Virus record (IMG/VR): IMGVR_UViG_3300044622_000352
Location: 1 to 20,052 of that record
Direction: 5' to 3' (one strand)
DNA from: a virus
Length of the DNA stretch: 20,052 bases
Below are positions 1 to 5,900 of the stretch, in pieces (position 1 is the first letter of the stretch; every line of letters starts with the position of its first letter). The notes under the pieces are model-generated. The model worked only from the letters and a program-made list of their open reading frames with translations. It ran no database searches and had not been told where the DNA came from. The translations under genes and the position numbers were made by a program.

Positions 1-832
1 TCGACCGATCATGGATCTGGCCAACCGCGCTGCGCGTTATGCCAAGCTCTTCAGCAATCTTGCCTTGCGTCTTTTTAGGCGCTCCTAATCCGTGGTAGCT
101 GGCGACAATATCGCGATCCCGGTCGGCAAGGAATGACAACGCCAGCTGCAGCTGCTCGCAGTATTCCACGGACAACGAATCGTCATAAGGCTGATGATCG
201 TCAACGATCATGTCAACCAATGGCGACCCATCATCCCTGACCAGTTGATCTAGGCTGCTGTGCGGCACATTTCGCATAATGTGCGATTGCAGCTCGTGCT
301 GACTCATCTCCATTCGCTCAGCGCATTCTGCTGTTGACATCGGCCTGCCATGTTGCTGCAGATGCTCACGTTGCATCTTGGCAATCTTGTACGTGGCATC
401 CAGTACATGCTGCGGCACGCGGATCAGGCGCTCCTTGGTATCAATCGCGCGTGTAATCGACTGACGGATCCACCAGTAGCCGTAGGTGGAGAACTTGTAG
501 CCCTTGGTGCCATCGAATAGCTCAACGGCGCGGTTCAAACCGATGGCACCTTCCTGGATCAGGTCCATCAGTTCAAGGCCATTAGACTTGAGCCTGGTCA
601 CGTAGTTCTTGGCGATGTGAACTACCAGCCGTAGGTTGCAGTTCATCATGGTTTCACGCGCACGCTGACCGCGTCTGATCGCGCGCATCTCTTCTTTAGT
701 GCGTTCGCCTTCCATGGCTTGCAGTTCAATCATCCGCCGCACCTGGCGGGATAACTGGATCTCCTGCTCACCAGTCAGCAGCGGAAATCGACCGATCTCG
801 GTCAGGTAATCCTTAATGCTGTCAGTGCTCAT
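1..832 (-). CDS. RpoD-family (group 1/2) sigma factor, 3' end cut by window edge
   Basis: The reverse strand is open from the ATG at 832 to the left edge (277 codons, no stop). Residues 4-31 match the sigma region 1.2 pattern of cyanobacterial RpoD/Sig proteins (DSIKDYLTEIGRFPLLTGEQ). Regions 2.1-2.4 are intact at about 65-142, including NLRLVVHIAKNY, LMDLIQEGAIGL, FSTYGYWWIRQSI and RLIRVPQH. Region 3 follows, and region 4 starts near 230, with a -35 binding helix-turn-helix at about 255-275 (TQGKIAEELGITRSAVGQIH). It would bind host core RNA polymerase and direct it to promoters. Region 1.1 is absent, as in group 2 factors. The ATG overlaps the TGA of the preceding gene (ATGA), so translation is probably coupled. 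It is the last visible gene of a long minus-strand operon. The family call is very secure; the target promoters are unknown. Confidence 0.95.
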   Translation of the reverse strand, partial: MSTDSIKDYLTEIGRFPLLTGEQEIQLSRQVRRMIELQAMEGERTKEEMRAIRRGQRARETMMNCNLRLVVHIAKNYVTRLKSNGLELMDLIQEGAIGLNRAVELFDGTKGYKFSTYGYWWIRQSITRAIDTKERLIRVPQHVLDATYKIAKMQREHLQQHGRPMSTAECAERMEMSQHELQSHIMRNVPHSSLDQLVRDDGSPLVDMIVDDHQPYDDSLSVEYCEQLQLALSFLADRDRDIVASYHGLGAPKKTQGKIAEELGITRSAVGQIHDRS

Positions 833-1059
833 GGTTCAGGTTGTTGAGAGGCATCTTGATCGCCCAGACTGGCGAGCCATGATTCAAGTGATTCTCTCAT
901 GGGCAAGCCTTTCGGCAGCTTGAGAAATCGACGAAGGTCAGCAATGTCGCGCACAAACACGCTGGCACCACCTGAATAGGCGATGAAATACCGGCCGTTG
1001 TGATCACGGCTGGTTTCAATGAACTGGTGCTGACTGAGCCGCAAGGCATCACGCTTCAT
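829..1059 (-). CDS. Hypothetical protein, 76 aa
   Basis: This is a small soluble protein of mixed composition (no membrane segment) with a short beta-like stretch, YFIAYSGGASVFVRD, followed by an Arg/Leu-rich helix and an acidic, Gln/Pro-rich tail. I do not recognise a family. It sits between another small gene (11-nt overlap at its start) and the sigma factor (ATGA overlap at its end). The coupled junctions on both sides are the main support that it is translated. A sigma-associated role is possible from position only. Confidence 0.72.
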   Translation of the reverse strand: MKRDALRLSQHQFIETSRDHNGRYFIAYSGGASVFVRDIADLRRFLKLPKGLPMRESLESWLASLGDQDASQQPEP

Positions 1060-1216
1060 CGGTGTTGTCCCATTCGGGCATCAGCGTGGCGCTGAGGAAC
1101 TGAGCATCAGGGCACAGCTCCTTGCCACTGGTGATGGCGTGCGCAAGGTCACGGGCCATCAGGTGGAGCGGTGCGGCGTGGCTGAATGCCACGCGGTACA
1201 GCTGGAGTGGTTTCAC
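1049..1216 (-). CDS. Hypothetical protein, 55 aa, GTG start
   Basis: The open frame extends upstream to an ATG at 1267, but the GTG at 1216 is preferred. It overlaps the TGA of the upstream membrane peptide as GTGA, the junction type used throughout this operon, and it removes a long overlap with that gene. The product begins MKPLQLYRVAFSHAAPLHLM and ends in an acidic tail (EWDNTDEA). The YRVAFSH stretch looks like a beta strand; there is no membrane segment. No function can be assigned. Its 3' end overlaps the next gene by 11 nt. Confidence 0.62.
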   Translation of the reverse strand: MKPLQLYRVAFSHAAPLHLMARDLAHAITSGKELCPDAQFLSATLMPEWDNTDEA

Positions 1217-1326
1217 GGCAGCCTCAGCAGCAACGGCAGCAGGCGCACGAAGATCGCCTTGATGCACAGCTCAATCGCTGCGCCGAGGGCGAGCAGCAGG
1301 GCGAGGGCGAGCAGGGCGTCAGCCAT
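1213..1326 (-). CDS. Small single-span membrane protein, 37 aa
   Basis: ATG at 1326 and TGA at 1213-1215 give a 37-residue product that is nearly all Leu, Ala and Ile (MADALLALALLLALGAAIEL at the start), with one predicted membrane helix at about 4-20, then a Lys/Arg pair and a second Leu-rich stretch. The start overlaps the stop of the upstream gene by 8 nt, and the stop overlaps the GTG of the next gene (GTGA). This tight fit between two neighbours is the reason for calling so short a frame. A GC-rich composition with many GCC/CTC/CTG codons could also give such a frame by chance. Function unknown. Confidence 0.45.
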   Translation of the reverse strand: MADALLALALLLALGAAIELCIKAIFVRLLPLLLRLP

Positions 1327-1813
1327 CGGCGCCCTCCACTACAGGCACCGGCAGCGCCCCGTTGGGGAGCCAGCGTCGTTTGAAGCGCTTATCAAGGGAC
1401 GAGAGCGGCCTTAGCACCCATCTGCCGGGCTCGCTGTCGTAATCGCCAGTGTCACCCAACGGATAATCGTAAGCGGGCTCTTCGACCCATACTTCGCCAT
1501 CGTCGTTTACATCCTCCGGGCCAGGCATCCCCTCGCTCACCGGCACCGGCTCGATGGCGGGGCGGCCCCAGCGGGCTAAGACGGCGCGGGCTGTACGCAG
1601 ATCGTCTTCTGCTCCCATGTCGGCAGCAGCCTGATCGCCATAAAAGTGACGCACTGATGCCAGCAGCTCCTCATTCGTCGGCCCCTGCGGCTCGGGCTGG
1701 GCTAGGACGGCGCGGGCGCAGGTAACAAGATCGCACTCATGCCCTTCGTACAGCGAGGTGTGAGCGTGCAGTGCTTCCACCAGCTCAGCGCACAGCGCAC
1801 GAAAGTCAGTCAT
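1319..1813 (-). CDS. Hypothetical protein, 164 aa, acidic C-terminus; paralogue of the next upstream gene
   Basis: The start at 1813 (MTDFRALCAELVEAL) is chosen over the longer frame. It has a GGAG about 8 nt upstream, it aligns with the paralogue start MTNFRALCAEL, and it overlaps that gene's stop as ATGA. The layout is an N-terminal helix (1-20), then QPEPQGPTNEELL near residues 42-54, then TARAVLARWGRPA near 74-86. After this comes an acidic Pro/Gly/Asp-rich segment, and a basic C-terminus (LDKRFKRRWLPNG). The first 86 residues are shared with the neighbour, while the C-terminal half is unique to this gene. The function is not known. Confidence 0.75.
   Translation of the reverse strand: MTDFRALCAELVEALHAHTSLYEGHECDLVTCARAVLAQPEPQGPTNEELLASVRHFYGDQAAADMGAEDDLRTARAVLARWGRPAIEPVPVSEGMPGPEDVNDDGEVWVEEPAYDYPLGDTGDYDSEPGRWVLRPLSSLDKRFKRRWLPNGALPVPVVEGADG
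1556..1591. repeat. 36-bp direct repeat, copy 1 (within the 1319-1813 gene)
   Basis: This segment is identical over all 36 bp to 1831-1866. It is GC-rich (it begins GGCGGGGCGGCCCCAGCGGG) and encodes the ARAVLARWGRPA segment of each paralogue. A second shared block of 20 bp lies at 1680-1699 and 1949-1968, encoding QPEPQGPT. Perfect nucleotide identity in otherwise diverged paralogues suggests recent duplication or gene conversion. Confidence 0.9.
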
Positions 1814-2097
1814 TGTTGTTCTCCAGTAGTGGCGGGGCGGCCCCAGCGGGCTAAGACGGCGCGGGCGAAGTCCAACTCTCTTCTGTACTCTTCGACTTGG
1901 TAACAAGGTGTTGCTACTCGGTAGATGCGCAACAGCTCCTCATCCGTTGGCCCCTGCGGCTCGGGCTGAGCCAGTAAGTCGCGGGCGCGGTTGAGGCGAT
2001 CCTCTGTTACCCGCATCGGTCGATCATTGCTCCGCATTTCAAGCAACAGCTCTACGGAATCAGCCAGTTCAGCGCACAGGGCGCGGAAGTTAGTCAT
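1810..2097 (-). CDS. Hypothetical protein, 95 aa; paralogue of the downstream gene
   Basis: The start at 2097 (MTNFRALCAELADSVELLLE) aligns with the paralogue; the frame upstream of it looks like shadow sequence from the neighbouring gene. The order of blocks matches the paralogue: N-terminal helix, QPEPQGPTDEELL, a variable linker, then FARAVLARWGRPA, ending in a short polar tail. It is likely all-helical and contains no catalytic motif that I recognise. It overlaps the upstream gene by 8 nt and the downstream gene by ATGA. The tandem pair probably arose by duplication within the operon. Confidence 0.75.
   Translation of the reverse strand: MTNFRALCAELADSVELLLEMRSNDRPMRVTEDRLNRARDLLAQPEPQGPTDEELLRIYRVATPCYQVEEYRRELDFARAVLARWGRPATTGEQQ
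1831..1866. repeat. 36-bp direct repeat, copy 2 (within the 1810-2097 gene)
   Basis: Identical to 1556-1591, 275 bp away in the same orientation and reading frame; see that entry. Confidence 0.9.
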
Positions 2098-2332
2098 TGC
2101 CACCCTCCAGCTCGGCGGCGATGGCGAGAAACTTTTCGCGCACAGGATCGCGCTTTTCATACTGAAGCATTCTTCCGTCGGTCCACAAGTCCTCATAGCT
2201 GAGAGGCACCACCTGATCAGCAGCAGCTTTCAGGGCGGCGGCAGCAATCTCCCGTGAGTAGCATTCAGGGTTGATTTCGTACTGCATGGCAGCATCCAAC
2301 ACCGCCCTGGCGGCGGGGGAGAGTTCAATCAC
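2090..2332 (-). CDS. Hypothetical protein, 80 aa, GTG start
   Basis: The GTG at 2332 starts MIELSPAARAVLDAAM, a helical, Ala-rich N-terminus. It is followed by YSREIAAAALKAAADQVVPL and a charged C-terminal helix. The pattern of an amphipathic helix, then ALKAAADQV, resembles small phage accessory proteins but carries no named domain that I recognise. It overlaps the membrane peptide upstream by 8 nt and the following gene by 8 nt. Probably expressed as part of the clamp-to-sigma operon; function unknown. Confidence 0.72.
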   Translation of the reverse strand: MIELSPAARAVLDAAMQYEINPECYSREIAAAALKAAADQVVPLSYEDLWTDGRMLQYEKRDPVREKFLAIAAELEGGND

Positions 2333-2444
2333 AGCAGCACCTCACGACAAAGGCCATGACCATGGTCATCAACGCCAGCCAGGGATGATTGCCGATCGCC
2401 AGAAAGGCAGTCGCCATCATCAGCAGCCAGATCAAGTAGCCCAT
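2325..2444 (-). CDS. Small hydrophobic membrane protein, 39 aa
   Basis: ATG at 2444 and TGA at 2325-2327. The product (MGYLIWLLMMATAFLAIGNH at the start) has two hydrophobic stretches, about 3-17 and 22-34, separated by NHPW. It then ends in RCCCD. This reads as a helical hairpin in the membrane. Its ATG shares one base with the stop of the upstream 29-aa gene (TGATG), and its stop overlaps the GTG of the next gene by 8 nt. Those two junctions and the hydrophobic pattern support it as real despite its length. No function is implied by the sequence. Confidence 0.55.
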   Translation of the reverse strand: MGYLIWLLMMATAFLAIGNHPWLALMTMVMAFVVRCCCD

Positions 2445-2533
2445 CAGAACACGTCCTCCTCAACCTTGACGCGCGGCAGGAACTCAAACCGCTGCACGCT
2501 CAGCTCAGGCGGTGGGGTAATCGGATCAGTCAT
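2444..2533 (-). CDS. Short peptide gene, 29 aa
   Basis: ATG at 2533 overlaps the TAA of the clamp gene (TAATG), and its TGA overlaps the ATG of the next gene (TGATG), so it exactly fills the gap between the two. The peptide begins MTDPITPPPELSVQRFEFLP and ends in an acidic stretch. A Met-(Thr/Ser)-Asp-Pro-Ile-Thr-Pro-Pro-Pro start is, from memory, common among small cyanophage proteins; this should be tested by search. The function is unknown. Confidence 0.5.
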   Translation of the reverse strand: MTDPITPPPELSVQRFEFLPRVKVEEDVF

Positions 2534-3612
2534 TACCTCACCTGCACAGGCATGACCAAATACAGCTCGTTGTCGTTGCCGTCAGGCTTCATAACAACTG
2601 GAGTTGTTGGCCCGTTGGCTTTTATTTCAATAGACTCGCCTTCAAAGTGCTTAAGCGCATCCAGCAAGTATGTGACATTAACCGCCAGGTCTGGCAACGT
2701 ACCGCCACAAGTAATTGACTCTTGGCCGCTGCTTGCTTCGCATTCTGCCGTGATAGACAAAATGCCAATTGCTTCATCTGCTGTTAGTTTCACGATGTTT
2801 GTACCGCCGCTAGAGACAGCGGAGATTCGCTCTAGTGATTGAATCAACCTACGGCGATCAATACTTAAATGATGCTCAAACGTTTTCGGGATCAATTTGT
2901 CCACGCCAGGGAATGTTCCGTCTATTGTTCGACTGACAACGATGGTCCCGTCTTCGTCAACAATAGTGACCTGATGCTTGCTGGATAAGATTGAAACCTG
3001 CGCTGCATCCATCCTTAGCAGTTGCTGCATTGTTTTTGATGGCAACAGTAGATCTAAGTCGGGAGAATCGCATGGCAGTTTGCGAATAGCAAGTCGGTGT
3101 CCATCTGTAGCTTCGAGCCGCAATACCTTGTCATGCACTGTCAGGTGTACACCTGTCAATACTTGCTTGCATTCATCGGCGCTGCAGCAAGTCAAAACTG
3201 CCTTAAGCGCATCCGATATGGAAAGTTTTGTGGCAGCACCAGTGTCAACGACTGGCAGGTCTGGAAAGTCATCAGCAGGTGCTGTTGCGATCTTATACGT
3301 GCCCGCAGATGTCTTTAGGAATAGAAAGTCGTCTTTGTGTTGAACGCTGATAGCAGCATCCTGGTCAAGTCGGCTGACGATATCAGACAGTAGCTTGTAC
3401 GGCACTGCTGTTGCGCCTTTTTTATCAACAATGCTTAGCACTCCTGTTGTGATGCCAAGTTCTAAGTTGTACGCAGTGACTGACAAGTTGCTATCGTCAG
3501 CCTTAAGCAAGACGCTAGCCAGGATTGGATGATGTGACCTGCCGTTGCCTACGGCGCGACTCACAAGTTTCAGTGCTTGGTTTAAGTCACTTTGTGTTAG
3601 TGTCAGTTTCAT
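2533..3612 (-). CDS. dnaN: DNA polymerase III sliding clamp (beta subunit)
   Basis: This 359-aa protein is close to the usual 365-390 aa of the family. It begins MKLTLTQSDLNQALKLVSRA and includes the domain 1 pattern HPILASVLLKADDSNLSVTA, the domain 2 pattern EATDGHRLAIRK near 168-180 (diagnostic for DnaN), and a C-terminal LYLVMPVQVR ending like cyanobacterial clamps. A dimer of this protein encircles DNA and tethers polymerase and other replication and repair proteins. No polymerase gene is visible in the window, so it may serve host polymerase III or a polymerase encoded elsewhere in the phage. It is preceded by a 33-bp gap and overlaps the following 29-aa gene. Its codon use is AT-richer than the GC-rich small genes downstream, hinting at a different history. 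Confidence 0.95.
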   Translation of the reverse strand: MKLTLTQSDLNQALKLVSRAVGNGRSHHPILASVLLKADDSNLSVTAYNLELGITTGVLSIVDKKGATAVPYKLLSDIVSRLDQDAAISVQHKDDFLFLKTSAGTYKIATAPADDFPDLPVVDTGAATKLSISDALKAVLTCCSADECKQVLTGVHLTVHDKVLRLEATDGHRLAIRKLPCDSPDLDLLLPSKTMQQLLRMDAAQVSILSSKHQVTIVDEDGTIVVSRTIDGTFPGVDKLIPKTFEHHLSIDRRRLIQSLERISAVSSGGTNIVKLTADEAIGILSITAECEASSGQESITCGGTLPDLAVNVTYLLDALKHFEGESIEIKANGPTTPVVMKPDGNDNELYLVMPVQVR

Positions 3613-3645
3613 ATTGCAGTGTAGTGCTCAGGATGATTAACCGGA

Positions 3646-3855
3646 TCAAGCACTGGCGGCCTCCGCAAGAATGTTTACGATTGATTGATAGGTTTCTTGG
3701 AATGAAGCCACTAACTCAAGCGGAATCGGTTGACCGTCGTCTTGTGCATTATCACGGATGGCGCCAGCGTATGCCAGTGCTTGATCCATTGTTTCATGTA
3801 GTCGATTGATAACAGGCGTTTGCTTAGGTGCAATTACAAGCAGGGGCTCTCTCAT
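3646..3855 (-). CDS. Hypothetical helical protein, 69 aa
   Basis: The product begins MREPLLVIAPKQTPVINRLH and continues with a long predicted helix, ending ILAEAASA. It lacks a membrane span or recognisable motif. The ATG overlaps the stop of the upstream gene (ATGA). A 33-bp gap separates it from the clamp gene. I cannot assign a function; the clamp operon context suggests a replication-phase accessory protein, which is only an inference. Confidence 0.7.
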   Translation of the reverse strand: MREPLLVIAPKQTPVINRLHETMDQALAYAGAIRDNAQDDGQPIPLELVASFQETYQSIVNILAEAASA

Positions 3856-4166
3856 TGCTGTTCCTCTAGGTTGGCTTTAGCTTTTGCTTTGTGGTATTCA
3901 GACACAGCTTGGCAAGCTGCTTCTTGCCTTGTTTTGGCAATAAAGACTGACTCAGCCGTTTTATGCAGCAATTCTTCCAGTGGCCCGCAAATCCCAGTGA
4001 TTAACTCGTCGCCCCACGTCCATTCATCGTCTGAACTGAAATGGGACTTAGCAAAAGCCATTGCATTAGCAATAGCAATTAAATGATGAGTGATTTTCTT
4101 CAGCTCACTGTTGGCTTTTATGTGTTCTTGGTTGAGAACTTCGTAGTCAGTCGTGGTGGCAATCAT
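3852..4166 (-). CDS. Hypothetical helical protein, 104 aa
   Basis: The ATG at 4166 (MIATTTDYEVLNQEHIKANS) is preferred over an upstream TTG at 4172. The protein is mostly helical, with a central EWTWGDELITGICGPLEELL segment and a Lys/Ala-rich C-terminal helix that could form a coiled coil (residues about 75-104). It has no transmembrane segment. It is coupled to both neighbours (2-nt gap upstream, ATGA downstream). No family recognised. Confidence 0.72.
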   Translation of the reverse strand: MIATTTDYEVLNQEHIKANSELKKITHHLIAIANAMAFAKSHFSSDDEWTWGDELITGICGPLEELLHKTAESVFIAKTRQEAACQAVSEYHKAKAKANLEEQQ

Positions 4167-4168
4167 AA

Positions 4169-4360
4169 TCAAGAATGCCTCAGTTGTTGATGAAAATGAG
4201 TTTGCGGTCCATAGACCTGCATGATTTCAGGAAATGCCTGAAGTACACGGCGTCGGTTGTTCGGATCGGCTAAGAGCGTCGCTTCTGACAGTCGCTTGTA
4301 AAAGCCACCGCCGTATTCGATTGCCGTTTGAAGTGTCCAGTAAATGTCGTTATTGCTCAT
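4169..4360 (-). CDS. Hypothetical protein, 63 aa
   Basis: The product begins MSNNDIYWTLQTAIEYGGGF and has an all-helical look, ending QTHFHQQLRHS. The middle segment ADPNNRRRVLQAFPEIMQVY resembles the helical core of small phage proteins of about this size, but I do not place it in a named family. The ATG overlaps the stop of the upstream membrane protein (ATGA). Real by context, function unknown. Confidence 0.72.
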   Translation of the reverse strand: MSNNDIYWTLQTAIEYGGGFYKRLSEATLLADPNNRRRVLQAFPEIMQVYGPQTHFHQQLRHS

Positions 4361-4500
4361 GGCTTAAGATTTGTGTTGCAGGCGGGATGATTGTAGTGCG
4401 CCAGCGTGGCTTGATCGCGGCCACCGGCATATCCAACGGCGTAGATGGCGAACATTACTACCAGAACAGTGATGCGGTTAATCCAGTGATTGGTGACCAT
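4357..4500 (-). CDS. Small single-span membrane protein, 47 aa
   Basis: The ATG at 4500 lies 2 nt after the stop of the upstream gene, which favours it over the longer frame to 4581. The product starts MVTNHWINRITVLVVMFAIY and has one membrane helix at about residues 8-26 ending in YAGGR. A short polar tail with His, Asn and Cys follows. The Arg before the helix and the Arg after it leave topology uncertain. The stop overlaps the next start (ATGA). Role unknown; small membrane proteins in phage early operons often act on the host envelope or in superinfection exclusion, which is not shown here. Confidence 0.6.
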   Translation of the reverse strand: MVTNHWINRITVLVVMFAIYAVGYAGGRDQATLAHYNHPACNTNLKP

Positions 4501-4502
4501 GA

Positions 4503-5231
4503 TTAGAAAAGTTGAGCGAGGGTGTCTGCTGTTACTTGATAATGCTTTTGCATGCCAGGTGCATGCTCGATAAAGCTGCAATCAACAAGTCTTCGCAATG
4601 CGGAGGAAACTTGCTGCCGCCACCTGGGGCCGTTTTTGATTACTTCTAGATCTCCTTCCCAGAAATCATCAAAGTAATGATCCATGTAGCCATTGAAGGA
4701 AAGAGCCGAAAACGGCTTGACTTGGAATGTGCTGTTAGCACCGATGATTTTTGCAATTTCGTCTGCCCATTGGACGATAGACCTGTATGGCAGTTTCTTC
4801 TGAGCTTGATCTTGCGGTTGTGCTGCTGGCGCTTTATTAGATGCTGCCAGCAGTGTTTCTATGGTTGCCGCAGCTTCCCGCAGATATACGGGCATCAGTG
4901 ACATATCAATAACCACTGATTCTGTTTTTACAGGTGTATACAGCATCTCAAGTGGTTGCTGATTTAGCGGCAGTGCGGTGCCCTTGTATTCGCCGGGGTA
5001 CTTTTCGTTGTCGCATGGGCTGATTCGGCAAGCTTTTATCAGCGTGTCTTGTGCCACCTTTTCAAACCATTGTTCGCCATCTGGGGTAAATAAAATGCCC
5101 CTATACTCTTTGCCGTCATGCAAGAAGCTGCATTTTGCTTGCTGTGTGCCGTTAATAGTAGGATTTTTGCATAAGTACAAAAACTTTGCGGTTAGCTCAG
5201 TTGGTAACAATGGAAGTTGCTCAGAAGTCAT
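4503..5231 (-). CDS. Hypothetical protein, 242 aa, possible winged-helix C-terminus
   Basis: The ATG at 5231 is preferred over an in-frame TTG 15 nt upstream. The N-terminal half (about 1-100) is a mixed alpha/beta segment with KFLYLCKNPTINGTQQAKCS and GKEYRGILFTPDG. A low-complexity Ala/Gln/Pro linker lies near 130-148. The C-terminal half includes YRSIVQWADEIAKIIGANST and ends RWRQQVSSALRRLVDCSFIE followed by KHYQVTADTLAQLF, a layout reminiscent of a winged helix with a C-terminal wing. DNA binding is therefore possible but unproven. It overlaps the upstream 58-aa gene by 11 nt. No named family recognised. Confidence 0.75.
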   Translation of the reverse strand: MTSEQLPLLPTELTAKFLYLCKNPTINGTQQAKCSFLHDGKEYRGILFTPDGEQWFEKVAQDTLIKACRISPCDNEKYPGEYKGTALPLNQQPLEMLYTPVKTESVVIDMSLMPVYLREAAATIETLLAASNKAPAAQPQDQAQKKLPYRSIVQWADEIAKIIGANSTFQVKPFSALSFNGYMDHYFDDFWEGDLEVIKNGPRWRQQVSSALRRLVDCSFIEHAPGMQKHYQVTADTLAQLF

Positions 5232-5397
5232 CAGCCATGTCCTCAAGTGAAGTGATTAGTCCATCAAAGTCCTCGCTAGGCGGCAAGATTGAAGTCAGGG
5301 CATCAACTGCATCATCGCCGTAATCTTCTCGCAAAGAGTCAAGGTAGTCTTCGCGTGTTGCAAAACCGTTCTTTTCGTAGATTGTGAGTTCTGCCAT
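5221..5397 (-). CDS. Acidic small protein, 58 aa
   Basis: ATG at 5397, TGA at 5221-5223. The product begins MAELTIYEKNGFATREDYLD and is strongly acidic (about 16 Asp/Glu), ending LEDMADDF. Acidic small phage proteins sometimes mimic DNA or inhibit host enzymes, but no specific family is recognised. The segment GFATREDYLDSLREDYG followed by VDALTSILPPSEDFDGL reads as real protein. The start is directly preceded by leader copy A (CCGCTAC segment and hairpin), which strongly supports this start. Confidence 0.75.
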   Translation of the reverse strand: MAELTIYEKNGFATREDYLDSLREDYGDDAVDALTSILPPSEDFDGLITSLEDMADDF

Positions 5398-5406
5398 GGT
5401 TGTGTA

Positions 5407-5442
5407 TGTAGCGGTAGGTGCCAGATTGGGTGCGGCTCTGGC
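5407..5442 (-). promoter_or_regulatory. Conserved 5' leader element, copy A (hairpin plus CCGCTAC)
   Basis: Read on the minus strand this is a stem GCCAGA / TCTGGC (5437-5442 with 5420-5425, 11-nt loop), then ACCTACCGCTACA, then 10 nt to the ATG at 5397. The same hairpin plus ACC(T/C)ACCGCTAC order precedes the starts at 8435 and 9327, and a shorter form precedes 5894. Unlike the other copies, no GTGCA-N8-TATAGT block is present at the expected distance, so this copy is probably inside a transcript. It contains no Shine-Dalgarno sequence. Confidence 0.6.
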
Positions 5443-5454
5443 GGGCCGCGTAAG

Positions 5455-5712
5455 TCAAAGCTGATCCATGATGCCCATCAGCACTTCCTCTAGGTAAGTC
5501 TCTACATCGCGCAGCTTGCATAGAGCTGCTTGGCGTTCTGCGTATGCCTGGGAGTATGCGTCAGCCTCTTGTGGGTAGTAGTCACGGCCGTTGCAGGTTG
5601 CCTCGCAAAGAGAATCGATGGCAAACTTGACTGCTCTGTATGCGGTTTGGTATTCGCGGCGAAGGTCTTGTCCGCTGGTGCCGTTTAGGTGAATAGTTGG
5701 GATAGCGGTCAT
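5455..5712 (-). CDS. Hypothetical helical protein, 85 aa
   Basis: The ATG at 5712 overlaps the TGA of the upstream gene (ATGA). It replaces a much longer frame whose upstream part is a shadow of the membrane-HTH gene. The product begins MTAIPTIHLNGTSGQDLRRE, followed by long helices (YQTAYRAVKFAIDSLCEATC, then QAYAERQAALCKLRDVETYL). The opening IHLNGTSGxxLxxEY resembles a short family of phage proteins with the same N-terminal pattern; its role is unknown. It ends 57 bp before the next gene, in a gap holding leader copy A. Confidence 0.78.
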   Translation of the reverse strand: MTAIPTIHLNGTSGQDLRREYQTAYRAVKFAIDSLCEATCNGRDYYPQEADAYSQAYAERQAALCKLRDVETYLEEVLMGIMDQL

Positions 5713-5894
5713 GATGCAAGCACCTTGCAGACTTGATAGCGGGTGATACCCATGTGACTGGCGATGCGCCGTTGTGACCAGCCGTAGCCGCGTAAGCGGT
5801 GTGCGCGCTGACTGGTGGATTCTGTTGCCCATAGCAGCACCAGCAGCGGCAATAACAGCAGGGCTAGTAGCAAGGCGATGGTCGAAGCGGTCAT
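5709..5894 (-). CDS. Membrane-anchored helix-turn-helix protein, 61 aa
   Basis: Residues 4-23 form a clear Leu/Ala membrane helix (MTASTIALLLALLLLPLLVL). Residues about 32-60 have a resolvase-like helix-turn-helix pattern (GYGWSQRRIASHMGITRYQV), with the expected Ala, Gly and Ile positions. This would place a DNA-binding domain at the inner face of the membrane, an unusual design for so short a protein. The gene opens a transcription unit: promoter block B and leader B lie immediately upstream, and an intrinsic terminator facing the same way closes the unit before it. It could regulate host or phage genes, or tether DNA. Its targets are unknown. Confidence 0.72.
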   Translation of the reverse strand: MTASTIALLLALLLLPLLVLLWATESTSQRAHRLRGYGWSQRRIASHMGITRYQVCKVLAS

Positions 5895-5900
5895 GATTTG

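Noticed and set aside
1139-1414. Plus-strand frame of 91 codons
   Set aside because: It lies over minus-strand coupled genes, is Arg/Ala/Ser rich in the way of a shadow in GC-rich DNA, and has no ribosome site or coupling.
3613-3645. CACTACAC near the dnaN start as a further leader copy
   Set aside because: Only CTACAC is shared; there is no hairpin, no ACC-CCGCTAC core and no promoter block.
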